From the NCBI GenBank assembly GCA_003255025.1, contig QANY01007196.1, forward strand, positions 484,666 to 548,665: a DNA stretch of 64,000 nucleotides, read 5' to 3'. The notes below the pieces were generated by a model, which did no database searches, had not been told where the DNA came from, and saw nothing but the letters and a program-made list of their open reading frames with translations. The position numbers and the translations under genes are program-made. Shown piece after piece: positions 35,105 through 46,225 of this stretch. The stretch comes from Datisca glomerata. Lineage: Eukaryota; Streptophyta; Magnoliopsida; Cucurbitales; Datiscaceae. How positions within the stretch are numbered: the stretch's first letter is position 1; each line of letters begins with the position of its first letter.

Positions 35105-36520
35105 TGATGGATCGCTTCAGTATGTAAGACTTCAACCAGTATACTTTGTAAGCAAAATCTTGGTAGCGGCTGAGACCCGTTATAAAAGAATGGAGAAACC
35201 GATGTTGGCCTTCGTGGTGGCAGCACGGAAAGTAAGGCCCTACTTTCAAGCACATAGCATAAAGGTGCTAACATCTGATCAAAAGCCTTCAACATTCACC
35301 CGAGGATAGTGGAAGAATGACAAAATGGGAGATATAATTAAGTCAGTATGATACCCACTGCGAGCTGAGGACGTCAATCAAAGGGCAAGTTTTAGCTGAC
35401 TTCGTAGCCGATTTCACTTCTAATAGTGGGAAAGAAGCTGATAACGAACCACAGACCACTGGAAATGGAACATGGGAGTCGTACGTCGGCAAAGCCTCAA
35501 ACAATAAGGGAGCCAGAGCGAGGGTTCTGCTATGGCTCCGTTTGGTGAAACGCTAAAGCACTCCATTTCATTTGGATCCAGTGCCTCAAACAACAAGGAA
35601 GAATATGAAGCTTTGATAGCAGGAATTTCCATACTACGGGAGGTAAAGGTAAATGAAGTAAATATATTCAGTGATTCAATGCTAGTTGTGAAATAGGTCA
35701 CGGGAGAGTTCACGGTGAAAAATGAAAGAATGGTCAATTATTTGTAACGGGCAAAAGAACTACATAGCCAGCTGAAGAGTCGCAAAATCCATCAAGTCCC
35801 AAGAACGGAGAATGGACACGCGGATACATTGGAAAATTTGAGATCTTCGCTACTACTCACACGCAAGCGGAACGTGCCAGTCGAGTTTCTGAAAAACCCA
35901 AGTATCACAGCAAAAGAAGTAGTGTGTGTGGAAATTGAGAAGGAGCCAAGCTAATAGGATGATGTGATCTGCTACCTTAAAGAAGGAATACTTCCGAATG
36001 ACAAGCTTCAGGCAAGGAAAATTTAGCAACAAAGCACCAGGTACTGCTTAATCAATAATACAAAGAACTCCCGGCAGTACTGTGGGAATATAGAATGACT
36101 CCCAGAGAGGCAACAGGCGAAACATCGTTCGCCCTGGCATACGAAATAGAAGCAATAATATCGGTTGGCCTCGGGAGCCCGACAATCAGGTCATAACTAA
36201 ATGAACAGCAGAACGGGGAACTATTGAAAGAAAACTTGGATCTACTAAAAGAAAAGAGAGAGGTGATTTTAGTCTGAATGGCCAGCTACAGTCAGAAAAG
36301 GAAGGCTTACTTCCGAAAGAGAATAAAAAGGGAGTTTCGGAAATGAGACTTAATACTAAAAAAGATCTTTCAAACGGAAGGGAAGCTCAGAGCAACTTGA
36401 GAAAGGTCATACATCGTTAAGGGAATAGGCTGTAGTGGTTACTATTACCTGGCAATTGAGGAAGGGACAGTGGAATGTTATCCACTTGAAAAAGTACTTT
36501 GTTTAAATTTTTTCCTTTTT
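35105..36520 (+). pseudogene. Tat gypsy fragment: RT end, RNase H, integrase C-terminus
   Basis: 35110-35290 gives VYFVSKILVAAETRYKRMEK and ARKVRPYFQAHSIKVLTSDQ, the RT/RNase H connection. 35400-35800 gives a second RNase H-like domain (YVGKASNNKGARA, NNKEEYEALIAGISILREV, VNIFSDSMLVV), typical of Tat elements. 35930-36030 has the pre-integrase text DVICYLKEGILPNDKLQARK. The sequence then jumps to the integrase C-terminal region (36065-36515: LPAVLWEYRMTPREATGETS, VKGIGCSGYYYLAIEEG), so the zinc finger and catalytic core are deleted. Stops occur throughout. Confidence 0.82.
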
Positions 36521-36639
36521 GAACATTATTATAATGAATAATTCTTCCCGTGAGTTTTTTCTCTTTACAAGGGTTTTCCACGTAAAATCTTGTGTTAATT
36601 CTCCTCCATTCTCTCTGATAAAATGTCGAAACTAAAATT

Positions 36640-37025
36640 CGAAAGTGTTAGGGCCTAAGCCCTTTGGAATTGGGAAACATGTTTCCTAAAATGTGGAAAC
36701 CGAAGGTCACCAATCTTGAGGCCCAAGCCATTGTGAACGGGGAAACCTATATCCTAAAATCTAGAAACCAAAGGTCCGTGGTCTTATGGCCCAAGCTCTT
36801 GAGAACGGGGATACCTGTTTTCTAAAATGTGGAAACTAAAAGGTCGGCGGTCTTGTTGCCTAAGCCTTTGGGAACGGGGAAACCCATTTCCTAAAATGTG
36901 AAAACTAAAGGTCGGTGGTCTTATGGCCTAAGCCCTTGAGAGTGAGGAGCATTCTCTCCAAAATGTGGAAATCAAAAGGTCGACGGTCTTGTGACCTAAG
37001 CCTTTGGGAGTACGAGTAAACGAGA
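36640..37025 (+). repeat. Tandem repeat, about 6 units of about 68 bp
   Basis: Units contain 'ggcctaagcc', 'ttgggaacggggaaacc', 'cctaaaatgtggaaac' and 'aaaggtcggnggtcttgt', recurring near 36652, 36719, 36787, 36858, 36926 and 36997. The array lies directly downstream of the Tat integrase end, matching the layout of the first Tat element. Confidence 0.92.
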
Positions 37026-37469
37026 AAAATTGAATAAGGTGGAAACGAGAACGAGAAGCCCTAACGAATGCCTAAATGCATGAAGAATGACTAAACAAGT
37101 GGAAACATGACGTGAAGTGGACAAATGCCCAAGTACGTAAAAGTGGAGATGATCAAATAAGGTGGAAATGAAATGAGAAACTTTAACACATGCACAAGTG
37201 TGTGAAGACGAGAAATTTCGAGTGGAAAATAGAATAAAGAAATCCTAAAATAGAGCATCCGTTCACAGGAAAAGGCAACTAAAAGCACTGTAAGCAGGAG
37301 ATTCTTTTAGATTTTTTTTTTAAATGTTAAGTTGGAATAATTAAAAGGTTTAGCCAAGAACTCAGATTAGCAAAAGGAAACTTATATCACTAATAAGTCT
37401 GAAAAGTACAACTAAGGACAAACAAAGCACGGGAAAATCAATACAAGGAATCAGAGGGGAAAGCTAAGT
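37026..37469. other. Non-coding remainder of Tat fragment
   Basis: Purine-rich sequence with decaying repeat wording ('ggaaacgagaacg', 'gtggaaacatgac') up to about 37220, then AT-rich DNA. No gene seen. Confidence 0.45.
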
Positions 37470-37840
37470 ATAAGCTTCATCATTTCCTAAGGAAGGAAGA
37501 TCAACAATGACACCCTCAATGGGGGCATCCTGCTCAGAACGGGATGCGTGAAGCTCTTATAGAGGCATTTGGGGAGGTATTTTTGCTAGGTTGTCTCTAT
37601 AGCCTGCACTATAAACCATCCCTCTAGCTTTGTCGAAAAGTGCTTGCCATTCCTCTCAGACCAGTTTCTCCCGGTCCTCCGCCTGAGCCTTGGCCAACTC
37701 AGCTTCTCAGCCGCTTCTGCTAAAGCACTCTTCGAAGCCATCATACCATCTTTCAGGAATTTGACAGTCTAGGAATGCTCTTCAACTAAAGTACTATCTG
37801 AAGCCATAAGTTGATACACGAAGCGTAGATGATCAACAAC
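37470..37840 (-). pseudogene. Antisense coiled-coil ORF of second Tat fragment
   Basis: On the minus strand, opposite to the adjacent pol, the text reads MASDSTLVEEHS, then FLKDGMMASKSALAEAAEKLS, then after one frameshift LAKAQAEDREKLV, EEWQALFDKARGMVYSAGYR and APIEGVIVDLPSLGND. The composition (Ala, Glu, Lys, Leu) and heptad spacing suggest a coiled coil. It has the same strand relation to pol and tandem repeats as 300-1180, but the two are too decayed to align by eye over their whole length. Function unknown. Confidence 0.55.
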
Positions 37841-37841
37841 T

Positions 37842-38770
37842 CATCCACCTAGGGTGAATACTGATCCAGACGTCGACTTTCGATTATCTCTGTCTGATTG
37901 AAAATCAGAATCAGTATATTCAGTGGGGTTTAGGTCTCCATCTGAATAAACAAGCTTATAATTTCTCATTCTCCTAAGATACTTGAGAATTTGCTTTACT
38001 GCAATTTAATGTTCTAAATCAGGATTTAATTGATAATGACTGACAATTTTCACTACATAACAGATGTATGATCTCGTACACAACATGACATACATTAGAC
38101 TACCAACAACTAAAGCATAGGGAACATTTCTCATATCATATTCCTCCTGGTCGATAGTTGACCTTTCTTAGAAATCTCCATAGAAAATATATGCAGCACC
38201 ATATCAATATAAGATGCCTGAGAAAGTGATAATAGCCTGTCCTTTCTATCCCTTAGGATTTGGATGTCTAGAACATAGCTCGCATCTCCTAAATATTTCA
38301 TTTGGAACTTCTCAGCTAACCACTTCTTTACCTTTAACAAAGTTTTTACATCATTCTCGATGAGTAGAATATCGTCAACATAAAGAACTAAGAAAACTAC
38401 TATCTTGTCTTTTATGTATTTATCAACACAAGTTTCATCAGCATTTTGCTCGAAACCATAAGTTTTAAAAATTTCATCAAAGGTAAGATTCTAAGATCTA
38501 GATGCTTGCTTTAATTCATAAATAGATTTAAGCAATTTGCATACTTTTTAATCTTGCCCCCTTTTTCACGAACCCTTCTGGTTGCATCATATATATTTTT
38601 TTTCAAGAGAGTCATTCAGAAAAAATGCCTTGATGTCAATTTCCCATATTTCACAGTCTAAACTAGCAGTAATGAACAAAAGGATGTGAATGGATTTTAG
38701 CATGATAACATGGGAGAATGTCTCTTCATAATCAATTCGAGTGAGTACCTATCTGTCTCTCAAACTACGT
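37842..38770 (-). pseudogene. Copia RT C-terminal part and RNase H start (minus strand)
   Basis: On the minus strand from about 38745 the text begins RIDYEETFSHVIMLKSI, then WEIDIKAFFLNDSLEKNIYM, LVLYVDDILLIENDV, VKKWLAEKFQMKYLGDASYV and LSLSQASYIDMVL, and after stops RNase H text (LVYSDGDLNP, TDSDFQSD, RKSTSGS, TLGG) ending at about 37845. It starts exactly where the plus-strand segment 39440-41445 stops, within RT. The 3' end is cut next to the Tat antisense frame. Confidence 0.85.
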
Positions 38771-38774
38771 CTGG

Positions 38775-38945
38775 ACTGGTTTGCTACAGTTCTTACTCAC
38801 TGAGTTACACTTTCCACTCTCCACTCCTCCCATTATTTGGTGTGATAACCAAGGTGTAGCCTCAGTTGCTTCCAATTTTGTCGATCATGAAAGGTTGAAA
38901 TATATTGAGATTGATATTCATTTCGTTATGGACAACGTCCTAGAT
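38775..38945 (+). pseudogene. Copia RNase H C-terminal remnant (plus strand)
   Basis: The plus strand reads WCDNQGVASVASN, FVDHERLKYIEIDIHFVMD, matching the end of copia RNase H (family form WCDNxSA...HARTKHIEIDxHFVRD). It is a separate small remnant, in opposite orientation to the neighbouring minus-strand RT. Confidence 0.7.
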
Positions 38946-39439
38946 TGATTACTCTGATACCTTTAGTTTAGTTGTGAGGCCAATAACTATAATGACCATT
39001 CTCACAATTGTCTTAACCACAATTGGCCTGTGACACATTTAGATGTCAAGAATTGTCCTATGAAGTAGATAATCAAGATACTTAAAGTAAGAGAGATGAA
39101 GGCTCAATGTTGGATGAAATAACCTAAATTCCTGAAAATTGATGGAAAGATCCTAAATCTGTGAGAGCAATAGTAGAATTGAAGTTAGTGATAAGGTGTT
39201 CCACAACCTCGCTTACATAAAGCAGTAAGTAAAGTAGTTGGTGACCAGAATAGAAGACAAAGAGAGATGTATCAAACATGGTGGCAGTGAAATTTTTTTA
39301 GAGGAGAGTGTGTTTAAATCTGTCATATCATACCCTTGGGGCTTGCTTAACCATACAATGACTGGTATAGTTTGCCACATGATGAGGGTTTTCTGGGTCC
39401 TTAGATACATCTAGTTGAACCATATGCACATCTTCTTAA
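38946..39439. other. Unassigned sequence between copia pieces
   Basis: No motif recognised. It may be retroelement 3' non-coding sequence following the RNase H remnant. Confidence 0.4.
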
Positions 39440-41445
39440 AGAAAATCCATTGTTGTTAAAAGTGCAAGAGGAAGAAGATCAATGGTAAGGGCAAAAATAA
39501 GAACAAGAAATGGAAGAAAGCTAAGACATCGTCGAAAGCCAAGAAGAACAAGAACGACAACAAGCCCAAGAGAAAATATTTTTATTGTGGGGTTGAAGGT
39601 CATTGGAAGAGAAACTGTAACAAATATATCCCCAAGCTGAAAAATAAAGGTAAATATGATTTACTTGTACTTGAAGCTTGTTTACTGGAATATGATTTGT
39701 CATCTTGGATACTGGATTTCAGGAGCCGCTAACTATGTATGTTCTTCTTTGCAGATGCTTGATTCATCAAGGGAGCTGCTGATGGTGAGGTCATTATGAG
39801 AGTTGCAATTGCGCGCTCGTGTTAGCAAAAGCATTGGGAACAATCCGTCTTAATTTTAGAAATAATTATTTAGCTTTGAATGATGTTTATTATATTATTG
39901 GATTTTTGAGAAATTTGATTTCTCTTTCTCTTTTACATGAACAATTATTTGAAGTTTTTTTATATTAATAATGAGTTTATTATTTCTAAGAATGGATTCA
40001 ATATTTGTCATGCAAAGTATTGAACGGACTGTATATGCTGAAACTGACTGAACGCACGTTAAATTATTCTGAATTTTTTAAATTAGCAAAACCTAAAAGT
40101 AACAAATGACAAAGAGTTTCTCATGATGCTGATAACACATATCTTTGGAGTCTTAGGTTGTGACATATTACTCTAGATAGGTTAAACATGTTAACAAAAC
40201 ATGGTGTTTTGAGAGAAGTAAAAGTTGGAACTCTTCCTGTTTGTGAATCTTATCTAGAGGGTAAAATGAATAAGAGACATTTCACAGGAAATCGCAAAGA
40301 GACAACAAGGAGCCACTTGAGCTAGTGCATAGTGATGTATGTGGATCGATCAATGTACAAGCTAGAGGTGGGTATGGGTATTTTGAATTTTATTGACGAT
40401 TACTTAAGATATGATTATACTTACCTAATGCATAGAAAGTCTAAAACTTTTTGGAAAGTTTAATGACTTCAAAACTGAAGCTGAAAAGTAATTAGGAAAA
40501 TCATTGAAAACTCTTTGATCAGATCGAGATGGTGAATACTTGGATTTAGAATTCAAGGATTATTTGCTGGAGTATGGAATCTTATCCCAACTCATAACAC
40601 TGGAACACCACAGTAAAATGGTGTTTCAAAAAAGAGAAACTAAACTTTATTGGATATGGTTAGGTCGATGTTAAGCTACTCATCACTACCACTTACATTT
40701 TGGGGATATGCATTACACACGGTAACATACATTTTGAATGTAGCACCTTCTAAGTTGTAAGCAAGACACCTTTAGAGTTATGGAATGGTCACAACCCCCG
40801 TTTGCGTCATTTCCGTATATGGGGGTGTCCAACTCACGTTCTTAGACCCAATACTGGAAAGTTAGACTCAAGGCCTGAAGTGTGTATATTTGTTGGCTAT
40901 GCTTCAGAGACTAGAGGTGGGTACTTTTATACTCACAAGAATCAAAAGGTATTTGTATCGAGAAATTAACCTTCCTTAAGCACATTTATATGGAAAACTA
41001 CAAACCTCGAAGCACAGTAGTTCTCAAAGAATTAGCATTTGATGAGATCAGACCACCTTCATCATCAACTGATAAACGACAAACCACAGAAACCATTGTT
41101 CCTGTTTAAGAAACCCCGGTGCAACGTCGTAGTGGAAGAGTTGTAAGATAACCTATTCGCTATGAACTAGAAGCACATGTCCTAGTGTCTAACACTGATA
41201 ATGACGATCCATTAACCTTTAAAGAGGTGATGGATGATCCTAAAAGGGAGAAATGACAAGATGCCATGAACTAGAAAATGGAATATATGTATTCTAATTC
41301 CGTCAAGAAACTTGTAGATCCACTTGAAGATGGTAAGATCAATGGATATAAATGAATTTTCAAGAAGAAAATAGGTGCAGATGGGAAAGTATAGACTTTC
41401 ACGGCACGGTTGGTAGCAAGGGCTATACATAAAGGGAATGAAGCT
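39440..41445 (+). pseudogene. Copia gag tail, PR, INT and RT start (plus strand, probably inverted segment)
   Basis: A Lys/Asn-rich gag tail (GKGKNKNKKWKKAKTSSKAK) leads to the zinc knuckle CGVEGHWKRNC (39590-39620), the degenerate protease region (SSWILDF near 39700), the pre-integrase text (YLWSLRL, ITLDRLNMLTKHG near 40140-40210), integrase core remnants (YSSLPLTFWGYALHTVTYIL near 40680-40740), the linker, and RT start ARLVA then KGYT near 41400-41430. It breaks off there. Gag start and RT end, missing here, lie on either side in the opposite orientation (41450-42095 and 37842-38770). Confidence 0.85.
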
Positions 41446-41449
41446 TTTG

Positions 41450-42095
41450 CTCGACAAAATTTGCCTCGCCCTCTTTGGTCATACTCTTATTGAGTGACCC
41501 AAAAGTCTATAGTTCATTCAACAATTGGGTCGTGTTGAATTGCAACTTGTTCATAACATAGTTGGTGGTGAATGCAGAAAAAGCAGGCATGAGTGATTTA
41601 AGTATAATGTTGGCTTGAGTTCATTCAACAATGGTCACCCCATATACTTCTGCCTCTTATATTATGTTGATCATGTTCAAAACATGTTGACGCACAGAAG
41701 TGCATTTCTTCATTTTGGTCGTCATGTAGCTCCTAATAGCCTCATGATGACTTTGATCAGACTGTTGCCCAAACATCGCCTGTAGTGATTCCATAATCTC
41801 ATAGGCAGTCTTCATATTTTCATGCTTGATTCTCATAACATTGTTCATGCTCACAAGCATGTAGCACTTCACCTTGTTGTTAGATTAAATCCAAGCATCA
41901 AACTTATCTCTAACATTCTTAGGGGCATCGACAGCGGGCTCCTCAGGACATTACTCGATAAGAACAAATTTGTGATTTGCATCAAGTTTAAATTTGATTT
42001 CCATCTTATGAAAGTATCACCATTTAATTTTTCGAGTGCAAGTAAAACAGTAATAAGGTTGCCCATAGTAAACATAATAATAACTGAAAACTAAA
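41450..42095 (-). pseudogene. Copia gag N-terminal part (UBN2 type, minus strand)
   Basis: Starts near 42075 with MFTMGNL, then LEKLNGDTFIRWKSNLNLMQ. After a break it continues MKCYMLVSMNNVMRIKHENM, KTAYEIMESLQAMFGQQSDQ, RSYMTTKMKKCTSVRQHVLN, then YVMNKLQFNTTQLLNEL and EGEANF, ending at about 41455. This is the UBN2-type gag of plant copia elements. The Lys-rich tail that should follow is found instead on the plus strand at 39440, supporting an inversion. Confidence 0.85.
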
Positions 42096-44005
42096 ACATA
42101 CATACTCAATAAAATTGAAATAAATCTCCAAAATTCGTAAAATAACGTGATGCATGAATGTAATATATTTAAAACATAAATTTAACATTTACTAATCCAC
42201 GATAAAAGAACCTAACAATTAATGTGTTGCCTTAGGGTCAGTCAGATTAATCTACATTGTCTATGAGACATTATCATCATTATTAATTTAAATTTCAAAT
42301 ATCTCATATTTTATCTTTTGACAATAAAGTATCACTAATTTAGTCAAGTCACAATTATCCACTCAAAGCCTAATTGTGATTTTGTGAGTGTAACTCATTA
42401 TTTCAGACTTGATTTAGAATATGTCACCTTAGGGTTGGTCAAAACTAAACTACATCACTTAATCCTATCTTCTTAAGAAATCCAACCTTGGTATTGATAC
42501 AACTCAAAACCTTCCTCAGGAGGATGAAAATAAAGCCATCTCGAGTCCCTCACTGTACCTCACGATGTTGTACTAATAATGGACACTATATGTTACATTG
42601 ACATGTTAACCTTCTCCCACTCACTATTTTTAGGATAATATATTTTTATATTAACTTATCAATTACCAGTTAAAAAATATAACCCTATGTATGTGAAATT
42701 AACAATTAATCTAATCTAATTGGTCCAAGTTCATTTAAGTTTCTAAAAAGCCTAAGTCAAAATTAGGTGAACTTAGAATAACTAATTAATTACATTCATC
42801 AAACTTTAATAAAACTCTTTTAATAAAGTTGGTTATCATAAATGTTACAATAGCCTTTAGAGTTGTGTGACTACTAAGTTTTAACTAATTAAAATCTAGC
42901 AGTTTATATGCAATTGATTTCTCAAAATAATTCATATAAACATATTAGAATAATCCTAATAAATCATGTTTCTACCGATGGGATGTATGATTAAATAAAA
43001 TTGTATGAGATTTCATGTATGGCATATCATAGACTAATGCATGATGATGTTGTCAATTATATCAATAAATAATTATTTAACAATCAAATAAAATAATAAC
43101 GGACCGAGCGACTATTGGGTATTTCTAAATTACAACCATTAAAATAAAGAAATAGAACTACAAATAGGACTTCAAGATTACATATTTCTAAAATATCTTC
43201 TTCTCCATTTATTGCCCTTCTTCATAATCTTCAAACTTTGAACAAAACTCTTTTAACTAAGAAAAACTATTTTTCTTAATTAAAAATTATCTCTATAATT
43301 ATCTTTTAAAATTATTGAATTTGACTTAGTAAAAAAATAATTTATTAATTTGGCTAACCTTGTGTCAAACCCAATCAATTAATTAATCTTTAATTTTCAT
43401 AAAATTAAAAATTAATTTTAAAATTATATTAATTTCAAAATTTAAATGATAAAAGATAGAGTTAGGGGTTTCATAAAACTCTACATTGATGGGGTAAATT
43501 GATATCAGGGTTTCTACGAAACTTCCCTAGCTGTGACAACAATTGTCACCCATGACATGACTCTCCCACCGCCGCCGAAGCCGTCAGCCACCACCGACCG
43601 CCGCCAGTGTCAACCAAAGGCGGTGCCTCAGCTAGTGTCAATTTTCCGGCGAGTTCGCCGTCAGAGCCGATTTTTCCAATGCCGCCAGCGCCGAAAATCC
43701 TATTTCGGTGCCGGTGCTGGAATTCGAGGAATTCCTATTTTTTTTCTTTTCCTCCACGTTCGTCCGTGCATTATTTATCTTCTCGCGATCGGAATAATTA
43801 CAATTTAATATTCAAAATAAAATTACAAAAAAATTTACGTCCCAAAACGGCTTACACAAGATCTAAGGGAAATTAAAGAACAAAGCGTAACCCAATAATT
43901 ACCATACAATTAACGATCTATTATTTAACCATACATTCAAAAATAAAACCATCCATTCACGGTTTTCAAAGTTTTTTATTAACTTTTAATCGTATAAAAA
44001 GTTCA
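42096..44005 (-). other. Leader of the minus-strand copia element, with GC-rich block
   Basis: This is AT-rich leader between primer site and gag with a GC-rich island at about 43530-43770 ('gccgccgaagccgtcagcc', 'ccggcgagttcgccgtcag'). The arrangement of island, then AAACCC-type and ATTGATTGGGTTT text, parallels the leader at 30296-32080. Frames spanning the island are proline/arginine-rich on the plus strand, antisense to the element, and are not supported as genes. Confidence 0.55.
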
Positions 44006-44020
44006 CCCTGATAGCAACTG
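44006..44020 (-). other. Degenerate primer-binding site
   Basis: On the minus strand the text next to the LTR end is CAGTTGCTATCAGGG, a damaged form of the initiator-tRNA-Met site (TTGGTATCAGAGC). Confidence 0.5.
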
Positions 44021-45556
44021 TGTTCAACTTATGCAATCAATACTGAGACCATTAGAAGAATATATATATATATTCTAGATAATGGTATATAAGATTTTTA
44101 GGGATAAACTGAAAATAATATTTAATTTCAAAATTACCATCATTCAATCTCTAATTCCCAATTAATAATTGATGTGATAATTACTACAAATTAAATATTT
44201 ATTTTAATCAGATAAATATCCACATATCAATTAATTCAAAATTAACTGATCTAATTATCCATATCCACTAACTTATCTATTAGTTCACAAATAACAGATT
44301 TAATTGATTCAAATTTTGAATTATTATCTAATAATAATGTAACATTATCTAATTCATAAATTAAATATACTATCTCACTTATCGATAATTAAAAAATTAA
44401 TTGATATAATTATTTATATATAATTTATGAAAACTACTATAAATAATTTAAATATTTAATTCTTAATTAATTAATCACACATAATTATCTCATAATTATG
44501 TACTTAATCACACATAATTATCTCATAATTATGTACTTACCCCATAATAATTTTTTTTTACAAGTCGGTCCTTTTATCATGTCTTGAAATATTCACACTC
44601 TAGATTGCGTAGTACAGATGTGACTTGTGAGTTAGGATCTATAATTCCAAGCTCCAATAAACTAGATTATTAATTAAACTCTTTAAATAAATAATATGAT
44701 CTATTAATTCTATATTACTTCACTATAAATATGAAATTGCATTCTTAGAGATCATAGAATGTATTTACAGAGTATTCTCGTGTAGTCAATTGATATAATT
44801 ATTTCACTAATTCTGTCCTCCAATTATTGGTTCGTAAAATTAGAGCTGGTCAAAATCACCGTTTTACCACTCTAATTACATTTTGATCCTTAAGTATCAT
44901 TTATAATTCACAAGTTAATGGCTAATTTATAATCGTATTATAAATTTGAGCTCAATAACCATTCAGTTCTAGAATTAACACTTAGAAGAACAATTATATG
45001 ATCCGTTAGGAAAACTTAGATTCCAAATCTTATAAGATCATGTTCCTAGTCATCCATATCAATGAATCTCTAAAATATTCAGTAGACATATATATGAGTT
45101 CATGACTACTTAGGATTCAGGCTGATCTACATATGATCATCAGATTTGTGTGTATTATATCTTTATGATAAACGGTAAGTTAATAAAAATATTAATTCAC
45201 ATCGATATTGTCATATATAATCTTATTATATAAAGTACATTCACTAAGATATCTATCCACATCAATGATTCAGATCTAAATCACATGCATTCATAATGCT
45301 TAGTGAACCGTACTAGCAAACATTCATATAAGATTGCATACTTTAATATATTGTTGATAATTTTATTCATTATCTATGATCTTAATCATCTCGTACTAAT
45401 ATAAGATCATAGTCTTATTAATGAATATGAAATTTTCAAATATTTATATAAATTATTCAACAATTATTTAAAAAAACAATGATAAGAAAAATGTATTTCC
45501 ATTAAATTTTATATTAAAATGTCAATACGCATGCTTTGAGGGCATTACCTCCAACA
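44021..45556 (-). repeat. 5' LTR of the minus-strand copia element
   Basis: On the minus strand it starts TGTTGGAGGTAATGCCCTCA at 45556 and ends TTGAACA at 44021, giving TGTT...AACA ends and 1536 bp. The start wording is typical of plant copia LTRs. It differs from the LTR family at 24802 and 28429. Directly to its right the tandem array begins, so the element inserted in that array. A 33 bp tandem duplication ('taatcacacataattatctc' start) lies at 44472-44537. Confidence 0.82.
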
Positions 45557-46225
45557 GTTATAAGATGTCCTTGTAATCATCTAGTAATCTACAAGATGTC
45601 TTTGTAATCGTAGTCCGCATGACATGTACATGGTGATCTCGAATCCTTATTGTAGTCCACATAATGATTGCAAGATGTCTTTGTAATCATTTAGTAGTCT
45701 ACAAAGACGAGTATATGATGGGTACAAGATGTCACTGTAATCATCTTATAGTCTACATGACGGGTACATGATGATCTTGAACCTTTCTTGTAGTCTACAT
45801 GATGGTTACAAGGTGCCCATGTAATAATCTTGTAGTTTACATGACATGTACATAATGATCATGAACTCTTATTGTAGTCAACGTGATGGTTACGAGATGT
45901 CTCTATAATCGTCTTGTAATCGTGTAGTCTATATGGTGGTTATAAGATGTCCTTGTAATCATCTTGTAGTTTATATGATGGATATATGATGACCGTGAAC
46001 CCTTCTTATAGTCTACATGACGAGTACATGATTATCATAGACCCTTCTCATAATCTACATGATGTCTCTATAATCATCTAGTAATCTAAAAGATGAGTAC
46101 ATGATGGGTACATAATGTCCTAGTAATCATTTTGTAGTCTACTTGACGGATACATGATGATGTTGAACCCTTTGTATTATACATGATGGTTGCAAGATGT
46201 CCTTGTAATCATCTTGTAGTCTACA
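45557..46225. repeat. Higher-order tandem array, left block
   Basis: About 670 bp of the same repeat as 49052-50317: 'gtagtctacatgatggttac', 'aagatgtccctgtaatcatc' and 'acatgatgatcgtgaaccc'. Its left edge is cut by the copia LTR and its right edge by the solo-LTR-like insertion. Confidence 0.93.

Noticed and set aside
43533..43876. Possible Pro/Arg-rich protein
   Set aside because: Same type of leader island, antisense to the copia element that contains it; explained by composition.
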